Assembly: GCA_937775205.1 (NCBI GenBank)
Contig: CALKBX010000005.1
Location: forward strand, 333,087 to 397,086
DNA: 64,000 nucleotides
Source of the DNA: an uncultured Verrucomicrobiae bacterium
GTDB taxonomy: Bacteria > Verrucomicrobiota > Verrucomicrobiia > Limisphaerales > UBA1100
Direction: 5' to 3'
The stretch's first letter is position 1; each line of letters starts with the position of its first letter. A program made the position numbers and the translations under genes. Positions 50,907 to 57,757 of this stretch are shown one piece after another. The notes beneath the pieces were generated by a model. The model made no database searches. It was not told where the DNA came from and was given only the letters and a program-made list of their open reading frames with translations.

Positions 50907-51806
50907 ATGAGTAGAAGGCAACTGGAAAAGACCGACAGCTTGGAAATGCTGCTGGACACGATGTGTAATGCTTTTGGCGGGATAATATTGATAGCCATCC
51001 TAATAGCCATTCTCGCCAAGCCACCCACGCCCGAAGGTGGAGATCCGGAAGTTGAGATTGTAAAGGTTCAGATTGAGGCTCTTACCCCGGAAGATGAAGA
51101 TTTGCAGGATGAAAAGATGGATAAGACCAAGCTGGCGGTCGCCATTGATCCGGCGGTAACGAATCTGGTTCAGCAACGCTTGGACTTGACAATTAAAATC
51201 ACGGCGAGCACCAATACCTTGGCAAACTTGGCGCAGACTCCCGAGGAAAAAAAGAAAATCGAGCAAAAGATTAATGATCAGCAAAGGGCCAACATCGACA
51301 CGGCTACGGAATTGGCTCAAAACGAACGGGTGCGACAGCAAATTCAAGATCAAATGCAGCAGGCTTTCAAAGGCAAACCCGTCACCGTAAGGGCACCACA
51401 AGTAAGAGGCACCAAGAAGGGCCCAACGTTTTTGATAATCCAACACGGTAAATTTTGGGCGGCTGATATTTTTATCGGTGGCAAGCGAAAGGATAATGAA
51501 TTTTCTTGCAAGATTGAGCGGGACAGCTCTGGGAGGGCACTTAAGCAAGTTCCTGTCCTGAGTCGTGGGGTGAGAATAATCAAGAATGAAGCGCAACTGG
51601 CCGGCACCCCGATTGGGCAGTATATAAAACAATTCCCGCCCCAAACCCATTTCTGCATCTGTGTTGTCCACAAAAACTCATTCTCAGAGTTTCGGATATT
51701 AAAGGAATTGTTGATCAAGAGAGGGATTGATTATACTTGGATGCCAAGCACTGAAAACAACATTTCTTTGAGATTTGGTGGCGGAAATTCATTGGGCCCG
51801 CAGTAG
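50907..51806 (+). CDS. ExbD/TolR-like single-pass protein B
   Basis: 299 residues, 15 nt after protein A. N-terminus SLEMLLDTMCNAFGGIILIAILIAIL forms one helix (about 12-36), again with an Asp (Asp17) at its start. A helical stretch follows (about 60-160, Gln/Lys/Asp-rich) and a C-terminal domain with FLIIQHGKFWAADIFIGG and FPPQTHFCICVVHKNSF. The LLDTMCNAFGGI motif is shared with uncharacterised proteins that pair with type A proteins. Two different ExbD-like subunits in one operon suggest a heterodimeric stator. Confidence 0.75.
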   Translation: MSRRQLEKTDSLEMLLDTMCNAFGGIILIAILIAILAKPPTPEGGDPEVEIVKVQIEALTPEDEDLQDEKMDKTKLAVAIDPAVTNLVQQRLDLTIKITASTNTLANLAQTPEEKKKIEQKINDQQRANIDTATELAQNERVRQQIQDQMQQAFKGKPVTVRAPQVRGTKKGPTFLIIQHGKFWAADIFIGGKRKDNEFSCKIERDSSGRALKQVPVLSRGVRIIKNEAQLAGTPIGQYIKQFPPQTHFCICVVHKNSFSEFRILKELLIKRGIDYTWMPSTENNISLRFGGGNSLGPQ

Positions 51807-51842
51807 CCAAGAAGCTGCATGTAACATTCAGGAAACATTATA

Positions 51843-52607
51843 ATGAAAATAACTCAAATAATATTCAAGGCAAGCCTTCACTGGATGCCGATTATTCTAG
51901 TGATGGGATTCTGCGCGGGTTGCGCGGATAGCTGTTCTAGCCAACCTGATCAGGATGAGATCGGTGGTGAATCGGATGAGGCCGGTGGTGAATCGGATGA
52001 GGCCGGTGGTGAATCGGGTGAGGCCGGTGGTGAATCGGGTGAGGCCGGTGGTGAATCGGGTGAGGCCGGTGGTGAATCGGGTGAGGCCGGTGGTGAATCG
52101 GGTGAGGCCGGTGGTGAATCGGGTGAGGCCGGTGGTGAATCGGGTGAGGCCGGTGGGGGGCAATCTGGAGGGGCTGATGCGGCCGCCAATTTGCGTCTCG
52201 GTGCCTATAAGGCACTCTCTGGCCCCATTATGATTTCCCTCATATGGGACACTATTGATGATTTGGACCTTTCCGTGACTACGCCGGCGGGTGAGGTGAT
52301 CAATTGGGAGGAAAAAATTTCCACCTGTGGGGGTGTTTTACAGATAGACGCGAACGCTCAAAACACAACTAAAACCCCGCTAGAACATATTTATTGGCAG
52401 GCCGGAAAGATTAAAGCTGGGAAATATCTGATTCGAGTTCAGAGGGACAATTCGAAGTCTAATGTAAATGTTGATTTTAAGGTGCTGGTGCAAGTAGACG
52501 GGAAATTATCTAAGTTTTCAGGTGTCTTTAAGCCTGGTGAAACGGGGGCAAAGGCTGTTCACACGCTGAATCTCGAAACAAATGATTTGGCTCGATTAAA
52601 TAAATAA
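51843..52607 (+). CDS. Repeat-bearing lipoprotein with YfaP/DUF2135-like domain
   Basis: 254 residues. Signal peptide ending FCAGC (lipobox, Cys about 28), then nine heptads GGESDEA/GGESGEA, then a beta-sandwich-like domain with SLIWDTIDDLDLSVTTPAGEVINW, CGGVLQIDANAQ, EHIYW and GKYLIRVQRD, which resembles DUF2135 (YfaP) domains. AGGAAA lies 8 nt upstream of the ATG. The acidic repeats would act as a spacer holding the domain away from the membrane. Last gene of the island operon; probably its outer component. Confidence 0.75.
   Translation: MKITQIIFKASLHWMPIILVMGFCAGCADSCSSQPDQDEIGGESDEAGGESDEAGGESGEAGGESGEAGGESGEAGGESGEAGGESGEAGGESGEAGGESGEAGGGQSGGADAAANLRLGAYKALSGPIMISLIWDTIDDLDLSVTTPAGEVINWEEKISTCGGVLQIDANAQNTTKTPLEHIYWQAGKIKAGKYLIRVQRDNSKSNVNVDFKVLVQVDGKLSKFSGVFKPGETGAKAVHTLNLETNDLARLNK
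51963..52151 (+). repeat. 21-bp coding minisatellite (GGES(D/G)EA x9)
   Basis: Nine consecutive 21-bp units GGTGGTGAATCGGNTGAGGCC: two with GAT, then seven with GGT at the fifth codon. It is the third minisatellite-like coding tract of this type in the window and, like the others, encodes a Gly-rich spacer. Confidence 0.95.
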
Positions 52608-52616
52608 CCGCTATGG

Positions 52617-53336
52617 TCACGTCCTAGGAATAATTGTCCAATCGATTTCCTCACCATCGACTTTCGCGGTGACGTCACAGGTCGTTGGAATGGGTAGATT
52701 GGGATGCTTGACTAACGCAGTACCTGTATATCTTCCGGCACCGGTCTCTTGCAGGGTTATGCTCTGGATTCTGACACCCTTGCCATCTGACGAGTAACTG
52801 CTTTGGATTAGGGTCATCGTTTCCGCCTCAACTTCGTCCAAAGTTGGGCCTGAAAAATAATGTTCATAAGCGAACCACCCGCCTACTCCGAGGGCACCGA
52901 TAACGACGAGAGCGAAAATAACCTCCAACACACCAGAATTTGAACCCTGTACTGGGGGCATTGGGACGGGTGCTGGGATGGGGGGGGCGCCGAGTTCTGG
53001 AGGGGCTCCGGTCACTGGGGGAGGCGGAGCAGCGGCTTGGGTTCTGGCAATATCCAGCTCCACCAGTTCCTTTTGCCGTTGGTGTTCAGCTTGTGCCTTG
53101 GCTTCGGCTACCTTGGCCTCTTGTTCGGCCTTGAGTTTTGCCCCCTCGGCCTTGAGCTGCGCTCCTTCAGCTTGCTTCCCTGCCAAGAAATCTTCAACAA
53201 AAACCATTTTTCCTTCATCATTGACTTGGTGGGAAAGGCTGACTTGCCGGTTGGCAAGCATTTCCTCAATTTGTTCTACAGAGTAGGGCCCTGAGGTCTG
53301 CCCCCGCCATAGGATGGTATATGTTTGTGAACTCAT
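52617..53336 (-). CDS. GYF_2-domain membrane protein 1
   Basis: 239 residues. N-terminal GYF_2-like domain (YTILWRGQTSGPYSVEQIEEML, to about residue 50), charged helix (about 50-95, KAEGAKLKAEQEAKVAEAKAQ), Pro-rich linker, membrane helix (about 133-155, VIFALVVIGALGVGGWFAY), then an outer domain with YTGTALVKHPNLPIPTTCDVTAKVDGEEIDW, which looks like a small beta domain. Residues 1 to about 125 are nearly identical to protein 2. It lies opposite to the island operon, ending 10 nt from the lipoprotein stop. Confidence 0.8.
   Translation of the reverse strand: MSSQTYTILWRGQTSGPYSVEQIEEMLANRQVSLSHQVNDEGKMVFVEDFLAGKQAEGAQLKAEGAKLKAEQEAKVAEAKAQAEHQRQKELVELDIARTQAAAPPPPVTGAPPELGAPPIPAPVPMPPVQGSNSGVLEVIFALVVIGALGVGGWFAYEHYFSGPTLDEVEAETMTLIQSSYSSDGKGVRIQSITLQETGAGRYTGTALVKHPNLPIPTTCDVTAKVDGEEIDWTIIPRT
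52958..53336 (-). repeat. Recently duplicated GYF module, copy 1
   Basis: About 380 nt nearly identical to 54273-54651, with only a handful of substitutions (for example the codon for Gln versus His near 53170, and GAACTC versus GAGTTC at the start). The similarity stops abruptly at the end of the Pro-rich linker. Confidence 0.9.
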
Positions 53337-53391
53337 GATAATTTTAAGCAGGTTGTTTGTAGGTGACTAATACATAGCCAAGAGCTTGGAT

Positions 53392-54651
53392 TTATTCAAC
53401 CAGTTTTTCTGTGATGAGTTCCAGCATCTCTGTTGTCACACTCACGCGGATAGCCATCTGCTGATACACTGTATCTGCACTGATTTCCCGGGTAACTCTA
53501 TCGGTCTCGACACGGCTCACCGAAGAGGAACTGACACCGGTAGCAGTTGCTGCCAAACCCAAGACAGTGGAAGCGAATCTCATACGTAATGCGATTTGTT
53601 GATAAACGGTTTCTGTGCTAATGTCCTCGATTTCCATGGCGCTTTTTTTGCTCGCCACTTCAGAAGAGGAGGCTCCCTGTGCAACCGCCAAGATACCTGC
53701 CATTTCCACAACTGCGGTTTGGCGTGTTGCGATTTGTTGATATACCGTTTCCGCGCTTATTTCACGGGTGCTCATTTGGCTCTCCACGCTGGAGACTTCG
53801 GCCGAGGATGCTCCTGCCTGTTTGGCGGCCAAACCCAACATTTTCACCAAGTATCGATTCCTGACTGCCATTTGTTGATAAACAGTGTCGCATCGGCCAT
53901 CTTCTAGGCGCATGGAACTCATTACGCTGTCAACTGAGCTTTCCGATTCGCCGAGGGCTTGGGCCATCACTCCGGCCATTTCAAATGTTGCGGTCTGACG
54001 AAGAACAATTTGTTGGTACACATTCTCCGCATTTACTTCGTTGATGGTTAATTTGCTGTTGACTGAACTAATCTTAACCCTCAGGGCGCTCTTTTCTGAA
54101 TCGCTTAATCCTCCAATTACTTCACTCATTCCAGTGGATTTAAGTGCATTTAAAACGCCTCCTTTCTCCTTAACCTTGTTGAAAATAAACACACCGACAA
54201 CGATGATAACCGCTAGACCACAAATGGCACCGATAGCTGACATTAAATCAGACCCCGTATCCTCTACTGGGGCCACAGAGACGGGTGCTGGGATGGGGGG
54301 GGCACCGAGTACTGGAGAGGCTCCGGTCACTGGGGGAGGCGGAGCAGCGGCTTGGGTTCTGGCAATATCCAGCTCCACCAGTTCCTTTTGCCGTTGGTGT
54401 TCAGCTTGTGCCTTGGCTTCGGCTACCTTGGCCTCTTGTTCGGCCTTGAGTTTTGCCCCCTCGGCCTTGAGCTGCGCTCCTTCAGCGTGCTTCCCTGCCA
54501 AGAAATCTTCAACAAAAACCATTTTTCCTTCATCATTGACTTGGTGGGAAAGGCTGACTTGCCGGTTGGCAAGCATTTCCTCAATTTGTTCTACAGAGTA
54601 GGGCCCTGAGGTCTGCCCCCGCCATAGGATGGTATATGTTTGTGAGTTCAT
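53392..54651 (-). CDS. GYF_2-domain membrane protein 2 with five TVYQQ repeats
   Basis: 419 residues. The first 125 are the GYF_2/charged-helix/Pro-linker module shared with protein 1, followed by a membrane helix (LMSAIGAICGLAVIIVVGVFIF, about 137-158). The rest is five tandem units of about 45 residues centred on (N/T)VYQQ(I/M), at about residues 210, 258, 303, 348 and 396: NVYQQIVLRQ, TVYQQMAVRN, TVYQQIATRQ, TVYQQIALRM, TVYQQMAIRV. Between them lie small-residue-rich helices (ETVxQM..AGILAVAQGASSSEV). I do not recognise this repeat family. Location after the helix suggests an extracytoplasmic alpha-solenoid or oligomeric bundle. Confidence 0.8.
   Translation of the reverse strand: MNSQTYTILWRGQTSGPYSVEQIEEMLANRQVSLSHQVNDEGKMVFVEDFLAGKHAEGAQLKAEGAKLKAEQEAKVAEAKAQAEHQRQKELVELDIARTQAAAPPPPVTGASPVLGAPPIPAPVSVAPVEDTGSDLMSAIGAICGLAVIIVVGVFIFNKVKEKGGVLNALKSTGMSEVIGGLSDSEKSALRVKISSVNSKLTINEVNAENVYQQIVLRQTATFEMAGVMAQALGESESSVDSVMSSMRLEDGRCDTVYQQMAVRNRYLVKMLGLAAKQAGASSAEVSSVESQMSTREISAETVYQQIATRQTAVVEMAGILAVAQGASSSEVASKKSAMEIEDISTETVYQQIALRMRFASTVLGLAATATGVSSSSVSRVETDRVTREISADTVYQQMAIRVSVTTEMLELITEKLVE
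54273..54651 (-). repeat. Recently duplicated GYF module, copy 2
   Basis: Partner of 52958-53336 (offset 1315). The two genes share this N-terminal module and then diverge completely, like two outputs on one adapter. Confidence 0.9.
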
Positions 54652-54931
54652 GATGAGTCCAGATTGGATGATTTGGGCTTGCCGTAACTTTGGGGATATT
54701 TTGGCACGAATTCAATATCCATTCAATCAGTTATTTGAAGAGTGCCTCAAATATGTTGTTGCGTGAGCAAGCACCAATTTATGGACACCAAATAAGTAGA
54801 GTTCTGCTGCTAGTTAATTTATTTGAGTTGGATTGTTTGTTGATTTGGAGTATATGTAGGGGAGAGGCTGGAATTTGTTGTATACGTCAATGGTTGGCAC
54901 GCTGATCCAGCTAGGGATCCACCAGATGTAA
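54652..54931. other. Right end of island, non-coding
   Basis: About 280 nt with short frames only. It would hold the promoter of the two minus-strand GYF genes. No inverted repeat or integrase site was recognised. Confidence 0.5.
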
Positions 54932-55066
54932 ATGCGCGTCCTTGGAAACTCCCGCATTGAGAAGGCTAATTTCTGCATCGCCGCCTATCAACGAGCGCCT
55001 GCGTTTTTCGCCGCCCCGATCTTGGACAAGTCGGCAACCAAGTCCTTTGGGATGAAGGAAAAATAG
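54932..55066 (+). pseudogene. Degenerate copy of anti-sigma gene 3' end
   Basis: Reads MRVLGNSRIEKANFCIAAYQ and ends MKEK-stop. The intact anti-sigma protein ends with MRVLGNARIGKENYPVDAYL and ...DIKKK-stop. The identity over the first 14 residues, and similar nucleotides, suggest common descent. It lies 63 nt before the sigma fragment, giving the order anti-sigma tail, sigma tail, anti-sigma gene, as expected from an old tandem duplication of the pair. Confidence 0.5.
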
Positions 55067-55129
55067 GTCGAGCTAAAACAGAGCGTTCCAAATTTCTGGC
55101 GATAAGGCTACGATGGTCATCGCCAGCCT

Positions 55130-55381
55130 GATGAGGAAATGACCCGCGACGAGAAATGGGAACTCGTCGGGCAAGGCCTCGAGGAGCTAGGCGGGCCGTG
55201 CCAGCAGATTTTGGAGCTCCGCTATTTTGGCGATTTGAACTACCGCGAAATCAGCTCAGAACTCGATTTAAACGAAAAAACCGTGAGTTCCCGGCTCAGT
55301 AAATGCCGGGATAAACTCGAAATCGTAATGCGCCGGCTATTTTCTAGGGAGAAAAGCGGCGCAATCCCGTCTAAAAAGTAG
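55130..55381 (+). pseudogene. ECF sigma factor, C-terminal fragment (right direct repeat)
   Basis: Bases 55130-55359 match 40086-40315 exactly. The fragment encodes region 4 (MTRDEKWELVGQGLEELGGP ... SGAIPSKK) and ends TAG 7 nt before the anti-sigma ATG, which looks like the original sigma/anti-sigma junction. Lacking region 2, it cannot act as a sigma factor, though it could bind an anti-sigma or a promoter if translated. Confidence 0.92.
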
Positions 55382-55388
55382 GCAGAAT

Positions 55389-56678
55389 ATGTCTGAACAC
55401 GAAAACAACAAGATGGAAGCGTGGCTGAAAGCCTACCGGCAACAGCGGCTCGACCAATGGAACGAAGCCCCCGTGGAGCTCGACGAGCCCACCCGCGCCA
55501 TGCTGATGGCCGAAGTGCGGCGGCAAAATCCAGCCACCCACGCCATAATCGCGGAAACCACTCCCGCCAGCGAACCTACATTCGGCTGGCTGCGCTGGGC
55601 CCTCGGCGGCATGACCGCCGCCATCGTGGCGCTGGGCATTTCGTCCCTTTCGCAATTTCAATCCGAGTCGGATTCAATGGCTCAGGCCAACCCCGGTTCA
55701 CCGGAATCCAATTCTCAAATCAAATCGGGCATCGCCGATGCCGTGAGCCGCGATGAGGCCAAAGCCTCCGCCGAGGCCGAAACGGCGGTCGGGGTTATGG
55801 GCGGAATGAACAGAGGAATGGCCGCCAAAGGTTCCGGGCCCGGCTCACCCGGCAATAGCGGCACCGTGCAAGCCGTGCCTTCGCAAATCGCCCCATCCCA
55901 ACCCGCGCCACGACCCACGCCGGTTCGAAATATGCCCTCGCGCCAAAACATAGCGATGGAAAATGGCAACTACTACAATCACGTCCGCGAGATGCAGCTG
56001 AACTTTGCGCAGCAATCCCGCGCCCGCAGCGGCATTGCCACTTCGCGAAAGATGGCCAAGCAAAAAGAACTGCCCAAGCCGGTGCTCGTGAATTTTGAAC
56101 TCAAGCGAGTCGGCAACACCATCCGCGTGTTGGACGGCGACGGCTCCATTTACACCGGCGCGGTCATTAACGAAGAAACCCTGCCCGAAGCCGAGGAACT
56201 TCAGGCAATGGCATTAGGCCAACCCGGAGAAGGTGGCGAAGGTGGTGGAATTGCCAGAAGCAGCAGCGCCGGCGCCGGCGGATTTGCGCCGGGCAAGCCC
56301 GTTGCCGACGCTTCAAAACTGCGCCGCGGCAGCCAAGCCTTCTTCCGCGTGCAAGGCACCAACAAAACGCTCAAGCAACTAGTCATCCTCGAAGCTACGC
56401 TGGATAATTTAGTGTTCAACAAAAAAGACGCCGATAAGCCAGCGGCCGCGATGGCCACGCGCCCCGCGTCCCCACCGAAGCCGGGGATAGCGCCCTCGCC
56501 GGCGTTCGCAGCACCGGGTGCTCCGAAAAATTTGAATCGCAATATGGGCGCCATCCGCGCCATTGCCCGCATGCGCGTGCTGGGCAACGCCCGCATCGGC
56601 AAGGAAAATTATCCCGTCGATGCTTACCTCGACACGAAGGCTGTAGGCAAAGCGCCTGCGGACATTAAGAAAAAATAG
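55389..56678 (+). CDS. Putative membrane anti-sigma factor
   Basis: 429 residues. N-terminal cytoplasmic part of about 60 residues, one helix at about 62-85 (WLRWALGGMTAAIVALGISSL), then a Pro/Gly-rich extracytoplasmic region and a small domain near 215-320 (VLVNFELKRVGNTIRVLDGDGSIYTG). No zinc HxxxCxxC motif, as in many anti-sigma factors of this group. Position directly after the sigma tail supports the assignment. After the island inserted, it is 15 kb from the sigma promoter, so it needs another promoter. Function by context; moderate confidence. Confidence 0.7.
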   Translation: MSEHENNKMEAWLKAYRQQRLDQWNEAPVELDEPTRAMLMAEVRRQNPATHAIIAETTPASEPTFGWLRWALGGMTAAIVALGISSLSQFQSESDSMAQANPGSPESNSQIKSGIADAVSRDEAKASAEAETAVGVMGGMNRGMAAKGSGPGSPGNSGTVQAVPSQIAPSQPAPRPTPVRNMPSRQNIAMENGNYYNHVREMQLNFAQQSRARSGIATSRKMAKQKELPKPVLVNFELKRVGNTIRVLDGDGSIYTGAVINEETLPEAEELQAMALGQPGEGGEGGGIARSSSAGAGGFAPGKPVADASKLRRGSQAFFRVQGTNKTLKQLVILEATLDNLVFNKKDADKPAAAMATRPASPPKPGIAPSPAFAAPGAPKNLNRNMGAIRAIARMRVLGNARIGKENYPVDAYLDTKAVGKAPADIKKK

Positions 56679-56696
56679 GCGCGTTCGTGCTGGCAA

Positions 56697-56748
56697 TGTA
56701 GCCCGGGCCGGTGGCCCGGGACCCGGACCACCGGTCCGGGCTACTACA
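56697..56748. repeat. GC-rich palindromic (REP-like) element 1
   Basis: TGTAGCCCGGGCCGGTGGCC followed by CGGACCACCGGTCCGGGCTAC: an imperfect inverted repeat that could fold as a double hairpin. A related element lies at 62788. Lies between the convergent anti-sigma and DUF4190-like genes, so it may also serve as a terminator. Confidence 0.75.
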
Positions 56749-56769
56749 GATGGCAACAGATTCTTCCCC

Positions 56770-57210
56770 CTAAAAAATCGCGTTGAACAGGGTCTTCAGC
56801 AGCGACATTCCCACCCATAAAACGCTGCCCATTGCCAGCAGCAGGACCAGCCAAAAAACCGAGAGGCACACGCCGAGGATCGCCAAGTGCCGGCCGGAGA
56901 GTTGGGGGTTTGTCGCCATCTGCCTCAACGCCACGATGCCCAGCCCCAAGCCGAGCAAGCTGGTGATGCCCAGGAACCCGAACAAACTGCTCACCACACT
57001 TACCACCGCCAGCGCGCTGACTCGTTCCGAGTTCGGGGCGGCGGTTTCCGGTTCGGTGGCGAGTTCTTTCATCACCGGCGGTTGGCTGGGCTGCTCGCCG
57101 TTGCTGGTTTCTTCCACTATCGGCGACTCTGAAGACGGGGTGTCTTTGGAAGCTTCATCCCGCTTTTTTGCCTTTGCGGATTGGGCAGGCTTAGGATTGC
57201 GCATGACCAT
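56770..57210 (-). CDS. DUF4190-like membrane protein
   Basis: 146 residues. Charged, Pro/Glu-rich N-terminus (to about residue 55), then ALAVVSVVSSLFGFLGITSLLGLGLGIVALRQ and HLAILGVCLSVFWLVLLLAMGSVLW, two helices in the pattern of DUF4190. Such small proteins are often found with GYF_2 proteins. Met3 (57204) is an alternative start. Ends near the palindromic element; 7 nt after the gene upstream on the same strand. Confidence 0.75.
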   Translation of the reverse strand: MVMRNPKPAQSAKAKKRDEASKDTPSSESPIVEETSNGEQPSQPPVMKELATEPETAAPNSERVSALAVVSVVSSLFGFLGITSLLGLGLGIVALRQMATNPQLSGRHLAILGVCLSVFWLVLLLAMGSVLWVGMSLLKTLFNAIF

Positions 57211-57217
57211 GCTTTAA

Positions 57218-57673
57218 TTATTTCTCCTCCGCCTTGGGGGCGAGAGTGGGAGCGGGTTGGGGTTGGCCCGGGGTTTGCGGGATGGTTTTTCCTGCGGGTT
57301 GAGGCGCGGCGGCGGTTTGTTTTTGGGGTTCCGGTTGGGTAGCCGGTTTTGCTGGCGCGGCGGTGGGCGTCTGTTCGGGTTTGTTGATGGAAGAAAAATC
57401 TCCGAACTTGCGTTTGAAGGTGGCGTCAAAGGGTTTATCGATCAGCTCGCGCTTGGCGGCCTCGCTGCTGCCGGAGGCTTTGGAGAAGGGCCAGGTAATG
57501 ATATAAAATCCGGTTCCCAAAATCGTGCCGGCCAGACCCACCGGGCGCACCGCCACTTCGGCAAGGTACGCCCCGCCGGAGCCATCCACCAGCCGTTCGC
57601 CGGCTTGGGTTTGAGTTGCGGGAGTGATGAGCAGCGCCAAGACTGCCCCTAAGAGTATAGCACGGGACTTCAT
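57218..57673 (-). CDS. Secreted small protein with Pro/Ala-rich tail
   Basis: 151 residues with a signal peptide (to about residue 24, ending TQA). The core reads RPVGLAGTILGTGFYIITWPFSKASGS ... PFDATFKRKFGDF, a pattern seen in short uncharacterised envelope proteins: one hydrophobic segment then a short basic domain. The last 60 residues are a low-complexity Pro/Ala/Gln tail. Co-directional with the DUF4190-like gene. Confidence 0.7.
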   Translation of the reverse strand: MKSRAILLGAVLALLITPATQTQAGERLVDGSGGAYLAEVAVRPVGLAGTILGTGFYIITWPFSKASGSSEAAKRELIDKPFDATFKRKFGDFSSINKPEQTPTAAPAKPATQPEPQKQTAAAPQPAGKTIPQTPGQPQPAPTLAPKAEEK

Positions 57674-57757
57674 GCGCGATTGTCTAGCAAAAAAGGCCGG
57701 GTTTGTCCACCACAGAATAGGGTGGCCAATTTACCGCCGCCCGCGCATTGTGGGCTG

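Larger units (their letters stand above)
40316..55129. mobile_element. Putative genomic island between duplicated sigma-gene ends
   Basis: About 14.8 kb between the two 230-bp repeats. It splits a sigma/anti-sigma pair that elsewhere would be adjacent, is visibly less GC-rich than the flanks, and carries one long operon plus two opposite-strand genes. No integrase, transposase, tRNA or inverted terminal repeat was found. The duplicated target end could mean gene-reconstituting integration, or homologous recombination at a sigma-gene duplication. A degenerate copy of the anti-sigma tail at 54932 favours an earlier tandem sigma/anti-sigma duplication. Confidence 0.6.

Noticed and set aside
49074..51806. 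A canonical Zorya (ZorAB) or flagellar MotAB locus
   Set aside because: The ExbB-like protein lacks the long ZorA tail, neither ExbD-like protein shows an OmpA domain, and ZorC/D/E-type helicase or nuclease genes are absent.
40316..55129. Prophage or integrative conjugative element
   Set aside because: No integrase, phage structural, relaxase or type IV secretion gene is visible; only the repeat-flanked structure supports mobility.
55139..55381. A second, short sigma factor gene
   Set aside because: It lacks region 2 and is an exact copy of the 3' end of the sigma gene at 39633; treated as a fragment and repeat.
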